Origin: Marivirga tractuosa DSM 4126
Lineage (GTDB): Bacteria; Bacteroidota; Bacteroidia; Cytophagales; Cyclobacteriaceae
Direction of reading: 5' to 3'
DNA length: 64,000 nucleotides
Assembly (NCBI RefSeq): GCF_000183425.1
Contig: NC_014759.1
Location: 372,001-436,000, forward strand
Positions 1 to 10,392 of this stretch are shown here, in pieces (within the stretch, counting starts at the first letter, position 1; each line of letters starts with the position of its first letter). The translations under genes were made by a program, and so were the position numbers. Under the pieces are notes generated by a model. It saw only the letters and a list, made by a program, of their open reading frames with translations, was not told where the DNA came from and did not search any database.

Positions 1-64
1 ATATTTTATCTATTTTTAAGATTGACTTCTGTGATGACTGTTAATATAAACCATAAAATTCTCT

Positions 65-1915
65 ATGAATATTTTTTCTCGCTTACAAAGAATTGGCGCT
101 CGTAAAAATCACCCAGAACACGTAAAGTCCAAAATTAGATTAAGCAACATGGCGGCATTATTTATTATAATATTTGTTGCGCTTCCTTTTTCAGTAATTT
201 CGTTTTTGTATGTCCCAACATTATTATCAATTCCATTATTAGGCGTTATAGCCATGATTTTGGTTTGGGTTTTTAATAGGGTAGGTGCCATTTATTTAGC
301 GAGGATACTTCCTGCAGTTACACCTTTATTACTTGCTGCCTTATTTACTTCTAATCTAATGCATAACAATGAGGAATTACCCTTGGTCATGTTTTTGATT
401 ATGATAGCATTTTCAATTATTCCCTTTCTGGTTTTTGATATCAGGGAAAAAGGGTATTTGATTTTTTCTGCAGTTTTTAATTTTGTAATCTTTCTCGCTG
501 TTGACTATTTGCCTTTTATTTGGGTTGATCAGGTAAATCTTGATTTTATTACCGAAGGAATTTTGTTTCAACTCAACTATGTAGTTGCTATACTTTTGAC
601 CTACTCGATCGTATTTTTACTTGCTCTGTTTAATTATCGTTCAGAATTAAAGAGTCAAAAGCTAATTGCTGATAATGAAAAGCAAACTAAAGAACTTCAT
701 GAATCAGAAAATGTATTAAAAAAGAATTTAGAAGAAGTTCAGAAAGCGCAAGAGGAAGAAAAAAATCGTGCATGGGTTACTGAAGGTCTAGGAAGAATAA
801 ATAATTTGACGCGTCAATTTGATAATCCGGCTGAATTGTCCAAAGAGGTTATTAGTGAGATAGTTAAGTATGTTGATGCCAATCAAGGAGCGATCTATTT
901 AGTAGAAAAAGATGAGGAGAATGAAGAGCCCTACATGGAAATGAAGGCCGCTTTTGCATTTGGCAGAAGGAAATCTATTAAAGATAAAGTACAAGTTGGG
1001 GAAGGCTTAATTGGTCAATGCTATCTTGAAAAGGACATGATCTTTTTAACGGAAGTCCCAGATGATTTTGTAAGAATTAAAAGTGGGCTAGGGGACGCAC
1101 CGCCAAAAAACATTGTCATCATGCCATTGATGACCAATGAAAAAATAGAAGGTATACTTGAAGTCGCATCATTTCAGGTTTTACCTGAATATAAAGTGGA
1201 TTACCTTAAAAAATTAGGAGAAAGTTTAGCTACATCTTTTAGTATGAACAAAATTAATGCGAATACTAAACGATTATTAGAACTTTCTCAGGAACAAGAG
1301 GAGCAAATGCGATCTCAAGCCGAGGAGTTGCATCAAAATATGGAAGAATTGCAGGCTACGCAGGAAGAAATGGAGCGTAAGAACAAGGAAACAGAGGAGC
1401 AGAACCAACAATTACAGCAACAGGACGAAGAGCTTCGTCAAAATATGGAAGAATTAAGTGCTCAATCTGATGAGATGGAAATCCAAATGAATGAGATGAT
1501 GCAATTACAATCGGAGATGAAGGCGCGTGAAGATATTCTAAATGAAAGTACGATTGTATCTGAGGCAGACTTGAAGGGAACCATAATTTATGTAAATCAG
1601 AAATTAATAGACGTAGCTAAATATTCTAAGGAGGAAATGATAGGGAAAGGACATAATTTATTCCGCCACCCGGATATGCCTTCTGAAATCTTTAAATTGC
1701 TGTGGGACACTATACAATCAGGAAATATATTCAGAGGGATTATTAAAAACAAAGCAAAAGACGGCTCGGTATATTGGGTAGATGCAACCATTTCTCCAGT
1801 ATTAGATGCCAAAGGAACACTTGAGAAATATATTGGTGTTCGATATGTAATTGAACAAGAAGATGTAGCTCAAAAATTATTTGATGAGCAATTAATTAGA
1901 TTAGGACTACAATAA
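65..1915 (+). CDS. Membrane sensor with GAF and PAS domains, no kinase
   Basis: This is a 616-residue sensory membrane protein. Hydrophobic segments fill about residues 28-210 and suggest five to seven membrane helices. A coiled coil follows, then a GAF domain at roughly 240-400, a long Gln/Glu-rich coiled coil at about 410-500 and a C-terminal PAS domain at about 505-605. The PAS contains FRHPDMP and the WVDATISPV strand typical of Aer-type PAS domains. No histidine kinase, GGDEF or methyl-accepting domain follows, since the protein ends shortly after the PAS. Its output must therefore be by contact with a partner. It converges with the next gene with no gap between the stop codons. Domain assignment is by eye; the ligand is unknown. 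Confidence 0.8.
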   Translation: MNIFSRLQRIGARKNHPEHVKSKIRLSNMAALFIIIFVALPFSVISFLYVPTLLSIPLLGVIAMILVWVFNRVGAIYLARILPAVTPLLLAALFTSNLMHNNEELPLVMFLIMIAFSIIPFLVFDIREKGYLIFSAVFNFVIFLAVDYLPFIWVDQVNLDFITEGILFQLNYVVAILLTYSIVFLLALFNYRSELKSQKLIADNEKQTKELHESENVLKKNLEEVQKAQEEEKNRAWVTEGLGRINNLTRQFDNPAELSKEVISEIVKYVDANQGAIYLVEKDEENEEPYMEMKAAFAFGRRKSIKDKVQVGEGLIGQCYLEKDMIFLTEVPDDFVRIKSGLGDAPPKNIVIMPLMTNEKIEGILEVASFQVLPEYKVDYLKKLGESLATSFSMNKINANTKRLLELSQEQEEQMRSQAEELHQNMEELQATQEEMERKNKETEEQNQQLQQQDEELRQNMEELSAQSDEMEIQMNEMMQLQSEMKAREDILNESTIVSEADLKGTIIYVNQKLIDVAKYSKEEMIGKGHNLFRHPDMPSEIFKLLWDTIQSGNIFRGIIKNKAKDGSVYWVDATISPVLDAKGTLEKYIGVRYVIEQEDVAQKLFDEQLIRLGLQ

Positions 1916-3058
1916 TTAGAAGTTGAAAACGTACCCCAAGCTAGCTTCAGAAAAGTCCGCTTGGCCGAAATTTGCATTAATATGAGCCGAAATATATACG
2001 TTATGTTTCGGCTTTTTTGCTGTATTGATTAGGTATAGCTTTAATCCCATTCTACTTGGGAATATTTTTTTCAAGGTATATTTTAAGCTTTCTGTAGTTT
2101 CATAATCCTTAGCAAAATGGTAATAGAAGGGTTTTGAAATATTAATACCTCCTTCAATTGAAATCCCAACATGATATACCAGATATTCAATACCCATCAT
2201 AAAGAAATGATTGTTTGGATGAACGTCTAATTCGCGCAGCTCTGGGCTGTTTGCAATAGAATCAGCATAATGCTGATAATGGCGAGTCCCAAATCCCGCA
2301 TACCACCTAAAATGATCCCTAAAGGTTAATCCAACACCTACACTGTTACTAAACACTGATTTCTTTTGCCCTCCAACAGGTGAAGTTGAGCTGCCTAATT
2401 CATGAAAGCCGATACCGCTTCGAGCTAAAAGGAATAATTTCCGGCTTTTTGGTAATTTTTGTTTTGAATTAGAGTACCTATGGGACGAAGTTTTGGGAGT
2501 GACCGCTAAGGAAACTACAGCCGAATTAAGTCCATAGTTTGGCAATTGTGTATGTCCATTTGAAGAGTGGTGATAGCCGAATCCCAAGCGAATATCTTTA
2601 GTGTCATTAAAACTGAAAGTCCGGTAATACATCCATTGAAATGCCCAATTAAAATGACTTCCAATCGATTGGTTGCGCTCATTTTGCCTATGTGTTTTAG
2701 TAAAATAGGAGGTGCCAATTCCCCACTGAAACATTCCTCTTTTCATTTTTAAACCTAAAACTGGCATAAGGTTTATTTCATTTCCATAAACAAACGGATT
2801 GCCTAATCTGTGAAAACCAGCTTGAATACCTAAAAGAGGGTAATTATAGAATTGATTGGTTGTATTGTCTTCTGTTGATTGCTTGTAATAGGTAATAGCC
2901 ATCCCCACTCTTGGACCAAAATTTGGCCCATTCATGTAATTTGGAACAATAGAACCAGACATCACTTCTGTAACTAAGAAATTTTGCTGCTGTGAAAATA
3001 CGGTTAGTGGGAATAAAATTATGCAGAAAAATGCATAGGCTATGCTTCTCAAACTCAT
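1916..3058 (-). CDS. PagL-like lipid A deacylase / acyloxyacyl hydrolase family protein
   Basis: This is a 380-residue exported protein with a signal peptide ending near VFSQQ. The stretch GFGYHHSSNGHTQLPNYG resembles the PagL catalytic His-x-Ser-Asn region of outer-membrane lipid A 3-O-deacylases, which trim an acyl chain from lipopolysaccharide. The C-terminus ends in aromatic beta-strand residues (LGYVFNF), as expected for a barrel. Characterised PagL enzymes are only about 170-190 residues, so this protein is about twice as long, and the extension downstream of the motif also looks like beta strands. Family membership is an inference from the motif. It could instead be a general barrel protein that keeps the motif. 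Confidence 0.65.
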   Translation of the reverse strand: MSLRSIAYAFFCIILFPLTVFSQQQNFLVTEVMSGSIVPNYMNGPNFGPRVGMAITYYKQSTEDNTTNQFYNYPLLGIQAGFHRLGNPFVYGNEINLMPVLGLKMKRGMFQWGIGTSYFTKTHRQNERNQSIGSHFNWAFQWMYYRTFSFNDTKDIRLGFGYHHSSNGHTQLPNYGLNSAVVSLAVTPKTSSHRYSNSKQKLPKSRKLFLLARSGIGFHELGSSTSPVGGQKKSVFSNSVGVGLTFRDHFRWYAGFGTRHYQHYADSIANSPELRELDVHPNNHFFMMGIEYLVYHVGISIEGGINISKPFYYHFAKDYETTESLKYTLKKIFPSRMGLKLYLINTAKKPKHNVYISAHINANFGQADFSEASLGYVFNF

Positions 3059-3081
3059 GAAAATTCTTATTTTAGTAGGAG

Positions 3082-4014
3082 CTATTTAACTTCAAATTTT
3101 TCTTTACCTATCAAATAATCATCTGCATAAAGCTCTAGTTGATAAACACCTTCTTCATATTCTTCGCCTCTATCGTAAATGAAGGAAAGTTCTTGTTGCG
3201 TATTATCGAAGAGTATTTCTTGCTTAGCAGTATAGAACATTTCTTTTCCATCGATCATAAATGAGCCTGATCCTGTTGCTACATCAAATAATGCATTGCC
3301 TATTGGATTGATTACCCTTAAAATAATGTCTTTTCCTTCTGGTTGGGCAACACTATTTTCAGCTAAATTGAATTGAATTTTTAGTTTTTCAATATGGCGC
3401 GGTTTATATTCTTTATCGTCCCTTTCACGCCCTCTTGAATTAACTGCGATAATTTTAATATTTTCAGCTTTCAGCCTTGAAGCTATTTCTACTTTGCTTT
3501 CTAACTCTTGTCGGTTATTCCTTAGCTTAGAAATACTATCATTTAAAACATTTTTCTCTGTTTTTAGATCAGTATTTTCAGATAAAAGCTCTTTATTTAT
3601 TTCTTCTAATTTCTTTATTTTCTCATCTTGAAGAACAAGTAATTCTTCATATCCACTCACTTTATCTTTATATTGCTGAATTTGGTTTGCTGCCCAATTA
3701 TTAGACTTCTTTAATTCTTCTTTTTCCGATTCTAAATTTTTCCTTATAAGCTGAAGTTCGGTAATATCTCCACCCAATGACTCAATTTCTGCTATTTTCA
3801 AATCTAACTGACTACTAATACTATCTAATTCGCTATAGGTCTGCTCCAAGTTTTGTTGCAATTGCTCATTTTCTTTCTCAGAATCTAAATAAAACTTAAT
3901 GCCAACAACGGCCACAATTATCACTATGAAAGAGATGATGATGATATTCCTATTTGAATTCTTCTTCTCGCTTTCTAATTCACTTAAATTCGAATTTTTT
4001 GATTCTTCTGACAT
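3082..4014 (-). CDS. Membrane-anchored coiled-coil protein of unknown function
   Basis: The 310-residue protein has a charged N-terminus of about 23 residues, one membrane helix at about 24-43, then a long Glu/Lys/Leu-rich coiled coil to about residue 185. The C-terminal part, about 190-310, is predicted beta-rich (for example EGVYQLELYADDYLIGKEKFEV) and may be a small beta-sandwich. I do not recognise the family. The topology suggests a single-pass anchor with an extended stalk and a periplasmic or cytoplasmic globular head. It lies 23 bp upstream of the PagL-like gene on the same strand and may be co-transcribed with it. Confidence 0.75.
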   Translation of the reverse strand: MSEESKNSNLSELESEKKNSNRNIIIISFIVIIVAVVGIKFYLDSEKENEQLQQNLEQTYSELDSISSQLDLKIAEIESLGGDITELQLIRKNLESEKEELKKSNNWAANQIQQYKDKVSGYEELLVLQDEKIKKLEEINKELLSENTDLKTEKNVLNDSISKLRNNRQELESKVEIASRLKAENIKIIAVNSRGRERDDKEYKPRHIEKLKIQFNLAENSVAQPEGKDIILRVINPIGNALFDVATGSGSFMIDGKEMFYTAKQEILFDNTQQELSFIYDRGEEYEEGVYQLELYADDYLIGKEKFEVK

Positions 4015-4131
4015 GATAGGTCGAACTTTTTAATAAGTTTACTGATGAAATTAAATATACTATATTTCAAATAATATATTTTCTTCGTTAAACGCAAACT
4101 GCAAATTTAAACAAATATTATATTTTACCGC

Positions 4132-4731
4132 ATGGAGTTAAATGAATCTTATTGGACAACACGATATAATAATAATCAGCTCGGTTGGGATATAGGATAT
4201 CCGTCACCAGCCATTACTCATTTTATGGATCAGTTTAAGGATAAGGGTGCTAAAATTTTGATTCCAGGATGTGGAAATGCCTATGAAGCAGCCTATTTAT
4301 GGAAAAGTGGTTTTCGAAATGTATATCTATTAGATTTTTCTTCGATTCCATTGCAGAAGTTTAAAGACGAGCATCCTGACTTCCCTGAGACTCAGCTTTT
4401 AAATATTGACTTCTTTGAGGCAAAAGGGGAATATAATTTCATTATTGAGCAAACTTTCTTTTGTGCATTGCATCCAGAATTAAGAAGAAAATATGCTGAA
4501 AAGATGAAAGACCTTCTGAAGCCTGATGGTATTTTGATTGGGTTATTGTTCAATATTCCTTTAAATGAAGATCGGCCACCTTTTGGAGGAAATATAGAAG
4601 AGTATCAGCAGTTGTTTTCTGATTTTTTTATGATAGAAAAAATGGAAACAGCTTATAATTCTATTCCTGAAAGAGAGGGGAGTGAGCTTTTTATTAAAAT
4701 GAAACCAAAAAATCAGAAATCTAATACATGA
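4132..4731 (+). CDS. Thiopurine S-methyltransferase-family SAM methyltransferase
   Basis: The 199-residue protein has the TPMT-family signature: the N-terminal YWTTRYNNNQLGWDIG, then the SAM-binding LIPGCGNAYEAAYL near residue 45, and the QTFFCALHPELRRKYA block near residue 110. TPMT-like enzymes methylate sulfur, selenium or halide acceptors. The true substrate here is unknown. A near-consensus promoter (TATATTTT) lies only a few bases before the start, so the message may have almost no leader. Its last 19 bp overlap the convergent methyltransferase gene on the other strand. Confidence 0.88.
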   Translation: MELNESYWTTRYNNNQLGWDIGYPSPAITHFMDQFKDKGAKILIPGCGNAYEAAYLWKSGFRNVYLLDFSSIPLQKFKDEHPDFPETQLLNIDFFEAKGEYNFIIEQTFFCALHPELRRKYAEKMKDLLKPDGILIGLLFNIPLNEDRPPFGGNIEEYQQLFSDFFMIEKMETAYNSIPEREGSELFIKMKPKNQKSNT

Positions 4732-5492
4732 TGCTGCTTCTTAAAATCAGAATTGAAAAACAGCAATCCTGCATCAAATAAATCAATACTAGAAGTGACT
4801 TCCTTTCGCTCTTTTAATTCTTCCCAGGCTTTTTTCATTCCAGCCGACCAATGAATATCATCCATAATATAAATAGATCCTGAAGTGAGATGGGGTAGAA
4901 TTATATTAAAATAGTCAACACTAGCTTGATATGTATGATTCGCATCAGCATAGACCAAATCAATTGTTGGATTAGATTTTTGGAGCATATTGGGAAGTGA
5001 GTTGGCAATATCGCCTTCATGAAAATTTATGTTTTTATGTTCTTTATTTACCTCCCTTGCTATTTTTAAGGCATTTGGATCTGCTTCAAAAGTGAAAACA
5101 GAAGCATCTGGATTTGCTTGTGCCATATAAGCAGTATTGATGCCTAGGCTAGTGCCTAATTCTATGATACTTTCAAAATTGAAATGCTGTATTATCCTAT
5201 ATAAAAACTGTGAAAATTTCGGGTTAGATAAACTGTGTCGAGCAATAGATTTTACTGTTCTTGATTTAGATTGATTCACCTTTGAGCCTGCTCCTAAATC
5301 TTTTATTACAAATTCGGTTTCATCTTTTAGTAGCGCAGCCCTGTTTTCTTCAATGCTTTTGCAATCATTTGAAATGCTACTACTTTTGATCAATTTAAGA
5401 TAAAAATGATAGAAGAAAGGGGAGTGGAGCGAATGCTCATCAGTCTTTAAATGGAAATATTTGAAGTATTCTTGTGCTAAAAAGAAATTCAA
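4713..5492 (-). CDS. Class I SAM-dependent methyltransferase (Methyltransf_24 type)
   Basis: This 259-residue Rossmann-fold methyltransferase shows motif I as ELGTSLGINTAYMAQA near residue 112, followed by an acidic residue (FEADPNALKIAR) for SAM ribose binding, and VYADANHTYQASVDYFN, like catechol-type O-methyltransferases. The region IYIMDDIHWSAGMKKAWEEL matches the usual post-motif III strand. The substrate cannot be read from the sequence. It starts one base after the stop of apaG on the same strand, so the two are probably one transcript. Its 3' end overlaps the TPMT-family gene by 19 bp. Confidence 0.8.
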   Translation of the reverse strand: MNFFLAQEYFKYFHLKTDEHSLHSPFFYHFYLKLIKSSSISNDCKSIEENRAALLKDETEFVIKDLGAGSKVNQSKSRTVKSIARHSLSNPKFSQFLYRIIQHFNFESIIELGTSLGINTAYMAQANPDASVFTFEADPNALKIAREVNKEHKNINFHEGDIANSLPNMLQKSNPTIDLVYADANHTYQASVDYFNIILPHLTSGSIYIMDDIHWSAGMKKAWEELKERKEVTSSIDLFDAGLLFFNSDFKKQHHVLDF

Positions 5493-5493
5493 T

Positions 5494-5880
5494 TTAGTTC
5501 AGTTTATAAGGAACAATCATGTTGAACTCTGGAATTCTTACTTCAATTAATTGTCCGTCAAGCATTCTTTCCATAAAATAGTAGCCATGCATTTTTCCGT
5601 ATGGTGATTTTAAATTACATCCAGAAACGTAAGTGTGTTTTTGTCCTGGTTCCAAGATTGGCTGCTGGCCAATTACACCTTCGCCTTCTACTTCTTTAAT
5701 TTCAAAGCCTGCATCATGAATGAACCATTGTCTACGGAGCAGTTGCACAGTCTGATCACCTTTATTTTCAATCACTACCTTATATGTAAATACATAGTGA
5801 AATTGAACCGGGCTGCTGTACTCCGGTTGAAATTCTGTTTCGATGCTAACGTGTATACCTTTTGTGATTGACTGAACCAT
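5494..5880 (-). CDS. apaG: ApaG/DUF525 family protein
   Basis: The 128-residue protein is a typical single ApaG domain (fibronectin III-like beta sandwich). Visible family features are the opening VSIETEFQPEYSSP, the FTYKVVIENKGDQTVQLLRRQWFI block and the glycine-rich GEGVIGQQPILEPGQ turn, ending with the MHGYYFMERMLDGQLIEVRIPEF block. ApaG was first linked to cobalt/magnesium resistance and Ap4A levels in enterobacteria. Its molecular role is still unclear. It is the first gene of a two-gene unit with the methyltransferase downstream. Confidence 0.93.
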   Translation of the reverse strand: MVQSITKGIHVSIETEFQPEYSSPVQFHYVFTYKVVIENKGDQTVQLLRRQWFIHDAGFEIKEVEGEGVIGQQPILEPGQKHTYVSGCNLKSPYGKMHGYYFMERMLDGQLIEVRIPEFNMIVPYKLN

Positions 5881-5954
5881 AATGTAAATATAAACAAATC
5901 AACGTTTCTAGCGCATGAATAGTTTATTGATTTATTACATTCAATGGAAAACTA

Positions 5955-5983
5955 TTTGGTTTTTATAACTTTTTATAATTTTG
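5955..5983 (+). promoter_or_regulatory. Bacteroidota-type promoter of ung
   Basis: TTTG at 5955-5958, 17 bp, then TAATTTTG at 5976-5983 matches the -33/-7 consensus TTTG and TAnnTTTG of Bacteroidota sigma-A promoters. It predicts a transcript starting around 5988-5991, just before the ATG at 5999. This argues against using the in-frame TTG at 5981 as start, because that codon lies inside the -7 element. Confidence 0.65.
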
Positions 5984-5998
5984 GAAAAATTGGAATCA

Positions 5999-6661
5999 AT
6001 GGAAGTAAAAATCGAAAAAAGCTGGAAAGATAAACTCGGAAGTGAATTTGAGAAGAATTATTTTCATGAATTAGCAAGTTTTGTTAAGTCTGAATTTCTA
6101 AATAAAACAATCTATCCTCCTGCAAAAGAAATATTTAAGGCTTTTGATGCTTGTCCTTTTGATGAAGTAAAAGTAGTCATATTGGGTCAAGATCCTTATC
6201 ATGGCGCAGGGCAAGCTAATGGCTTATGTTTTTCTGTCCATCCAGGAGTTCCAATGCCTCCTTCCTTGGTGAATATATTTAAAGAAAGAAAAACCGATTT
6301 GGGAAAATCTATGCCCCCAAATGGGGACCTGACTGGCTGGGCTAAGCAGGGGGTACTATTATTAAATGCTACCTTAACGGTTGCGGCTAAATCCCCCGGC
6401 TCTCATCAAAAGAAGGGCTGGGAGGAGTTTACAGATGCAGCTATTCAGAAGCTTTCTGATGAAAAGGAAGATTTAGTTTTTATTTTATGGGGTGCATATG
6501 CGCAGAAAAAAGGTGCCGTAATTGACAGGAATAAACATTTTGTGATTGAATCGCCTCATCCTTCTCCGTTTGCTGCACATCGTGGTTTTTTTGGATCTAA
6601 ACCATTTAGCAGATGTAATGATTTTCTAGTGTCGAAAAGTACAGAACCTATTCATTGGTAA
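5999..6661 (+). CDS. ung: Uracil-DNA glycosylase
   Basis: The enzyme removes uracil from DNA as the first step of base excision repair. From the ATG at 5999 it has 220 residues, close to the usual length. Family 1 UDG motifs are clear: the catalytic water-activating loop GQDPYHGAGQANGLCFSV, PPSLVNIFKE, the uracil-recognition LLLNATLTV, and the Leu-loop HPSPFAAHRGFFGSKPFS with the catalytic His. A longer reading frame from the TTG at 5981 adds six residues, but the promoter at 5955-5983 makes that start unlikely. Confidence 0.96.
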   Translation: MEVKIEKSWKDKLGSEFEKNYFHELASFVKSEFLNKTIYPPAKEIFKAFDACPFDEVKVVILGQDPYHGAGQANGLCFSVHPGVPMPPSLVNIFKERKTDLGKSMPPNGDLTGWAKQGVLLLNATLTVAAKSPGSHQKKGWEEFTDAAIQKLSDEKEDLVFILWGAYAQKKGAVIDRNKHFVIESPHPSPFAAHRGFFGSKPFSRCNDFLVSKSTEPIHW

Positions 6662-6699
6662 TAAGAGAAATATGGCGCTAAGTTGATTATATAGCTATT

Positions 6700-8193
6700 T
6701 TAATCAACTAATTGGAGTTCTGTTTCTTCAGACTTCTGAGTTATTTTCTGATCCAATTCAATACTAATTTTTACTCCATTTTTCTGCAAAGTTTCTAATG
6801 TCTCTTTTAATTCTTTGGCTTCGTCTTTTCCTGAAGCTTCAAAAGTAATTCCCCTCATCCATAAATATTTTAGGTGATTAAGGTTAAGTAGTTCAGGAGG
6901 GAATTTATGTATTTCGTTAAAAGAGATGTCTAAATCTTCCAGCTTATCAAAATTTAAGACAAATTCAGGGAAGCCTTGAAAGTAATTATTGTGAATATGA
7001 AAATCAGTAATCTTCTTTAAGTTTCCGATGCTTTCTGGTAAATATGAAATCCTATTGTGATGGATATAAAATTCCTTTAAGGATTTCAATTCTCCAATGC
7101 TTTCTGGTATGCTGAACAATTGATTATGTGCCACATAAAATTTCTCCAAGTTCTTCAGATGTCCTAATTCGTTTGGAATTTTTTCTATCCTATTATAGTA
7201 TAAGTCTAACTCCGCTAAGTTTTTTAAATCAAAGATAAACGGAGGTAAGCTGTCTAAATCATTTTTGTAAAACGAAAGAACTTTCAAATTTTTAAGACTA
7301 CCCAAAGCTGGATGAATCAAATCGCTTTTAATATCATTTTCTGCAAATTGTAAATCCACCAGATCTTTCAAAAAACCAATTTCTTTTGGTATAGCTGTTA
7401 AATTATTGAAGGACAGTACTATATATTTCAAGTTGTTTACTGTATCCTCAGCTAAGTTTTTTAAGTCAATATTATTACGTGATAAGTTAAGGTGCTTAAG
7501 ATTTTTAAGCTTGTCAAGATGGAATTTAGCATCTTTACGGAAGTCATTTCTTGCAAAATCTATCTCTTTCACATTTTCAAGTTTGTGGAAATCTTTGGGA
7601 ATAGGAGAGTAGGGACTATCTCTGTAAACTAGTTCAGTAACGTTCGTGTTCTTTTTGAATTTTATTTGCTTATTGGGAGTATGATTATAGATTCTGACAG
7701 TTTGTAAGCTGTCTAATCCAAAAATTGACCAGTTTAATAACCAAGGGATTTTTTTTACTGAGGTATTAACTAATTCAATTTCCTTCAGGTTTTTGCATTG
7801 TAGAAGTTTGAGCACAGGAAGCTTTTTTAAATCTCGACCCTCAAAAGATAAATGAGTTATAGTATCGTATCGATTGGTCTTTTTGAGCTGATCCCCTTTA
7901 GTATATTGCTCATTTTGTTTGCGGATATAATATTCAAATTTGGGAATTTCACGCAATAGCTTGCTGGCAGAATCATATCCTATAAAGTTTTCACTATCTT
8001 GGTATGTAGTATCTACTAATTCTTTTCTCAGAATTCCATCTATTACGGTATATTGGTAGCCTTTTGTCATAATCATTCTATAATGATTGTAGTCAATAGA
8101 ATCTTGTTTTTTGTAGAATTTAAATGATTTTTGAGCTTTAGAAATCTGGCATACAACCATAAAAAATACTAAAAGAAATACTGTGTTTTTCAT
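6700..8193 (-). CDS. Secreted leucine-rich-repeat protein
   Basis: A 497-residue protein with an N-terminal signal sequence (MKNTVFLLVFFMVVCQISKAQ). From about residue 110 to 460 it is built of leucine-rich repeats of about 23 residues of the form LxxLxxLxLxxNxIxxIPxxIGxL, such as LKNLAELDLYYNRIEKIP. This is the bacterial Shoc2-like LRR type used for protein-protein contact. No catalytic domain, TIR, ROC-COR or T9SS-type tail is visible. The partner is unknown. It probably acts in the periplasm or at the cell surface. Confidence 0.85.
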   Translation of the reverse strand: MKNTVFLLVFFMVVCQISKAQKSFKFYKKQDSIDYNHYRMIMTKGYQYTVIDGILRKELVDTTYQDSENFIGYDSASKLLREIPKFEYYIRKQNEQYTKGDQLKKTNRYDTITHLSFEGRDLKKLPVLKLLQCKNLKEIELVNTSVKKIPWLLNWSIFGLDSLQTVRIYNHTPNKQIKFKKNTNVTELVYRDSPYSPIPKDFHKLENVKEIDFARNDFRKDAKFHLDKLKNLKHLNLSRNNIDLKNLAEDTVNNLKYIVLSFNNLTAIPKEIGFLKDLVDLQFAENDIKSDLIHPALGSLKNLKVLSFYKNDLDSLPPFIFDLKNLAELDLYYNRIEKIPNELGHLKNLEKFYVAHNQLFSIPESIGELKSLKEFYIHHNRISYLPESIGNLKKITDFHIHNNYFQGFPEFVLNFDKLEDLDISFNEIHKFPPELLNLNHLKYLWMRGITFEASGKDEAKELKETLETLQKNGVKISIELDQKITQKSEETELQLVD

Positions 8194-8330
8194 AAATCAA
8201 TCTATTTAAAACTAAATATATAGTATTTAAATAGTAGTGACAAATTTATTTTTAGATTCTTTTAGATGTAGATAATGCTTAGAAGAGTAAAAAACACATA
8301 AGAAAGCTATCAAAATCCATTAAAATAACC

Positions 8331-8338
8331 TATTTTTG
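8331..8338 (+). promoter_or_regulatory. Putative -7 element upstream of gyrB
   Basis: TATTTTTG matches TAnnTTTG and lies 20 bp before the gyrB ATG, giving a very short leader. No good -33 TTTG is seen at the right distance, so this is a half-supported promoter. Confidence 0.4.
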
Positions 8339-8339
8339 A

Positions 8340-10319
<1,980 letters not shown>

Positions 10320-10344
10320 ACATTATAGATAAATCATTATTATT

Positions 10345-10375
10345 AAAGCCTGAGCATGATGTTCAGGCTTTTTTG
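10345..10375 (+). terminator. Rho-independent terminator of gyrB
   Basis: AAAGCCTGA at 10345-10353 pairs with TCAGGCTTT at 10363-10371 around a 9-base loop and runs into a T-tract, 25 bp after the gyrB stop codon. Confidence 0.85.
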
Positions 10376-10392
10376 TTCTTAAAAAAATTAAT

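Noticed and set aside
5981..5998. Upstream TTG start for ung.
   Set aside because: It overlaps the -7 element TAATTTTG, and the ATG at 5999 gives the family's usual length.
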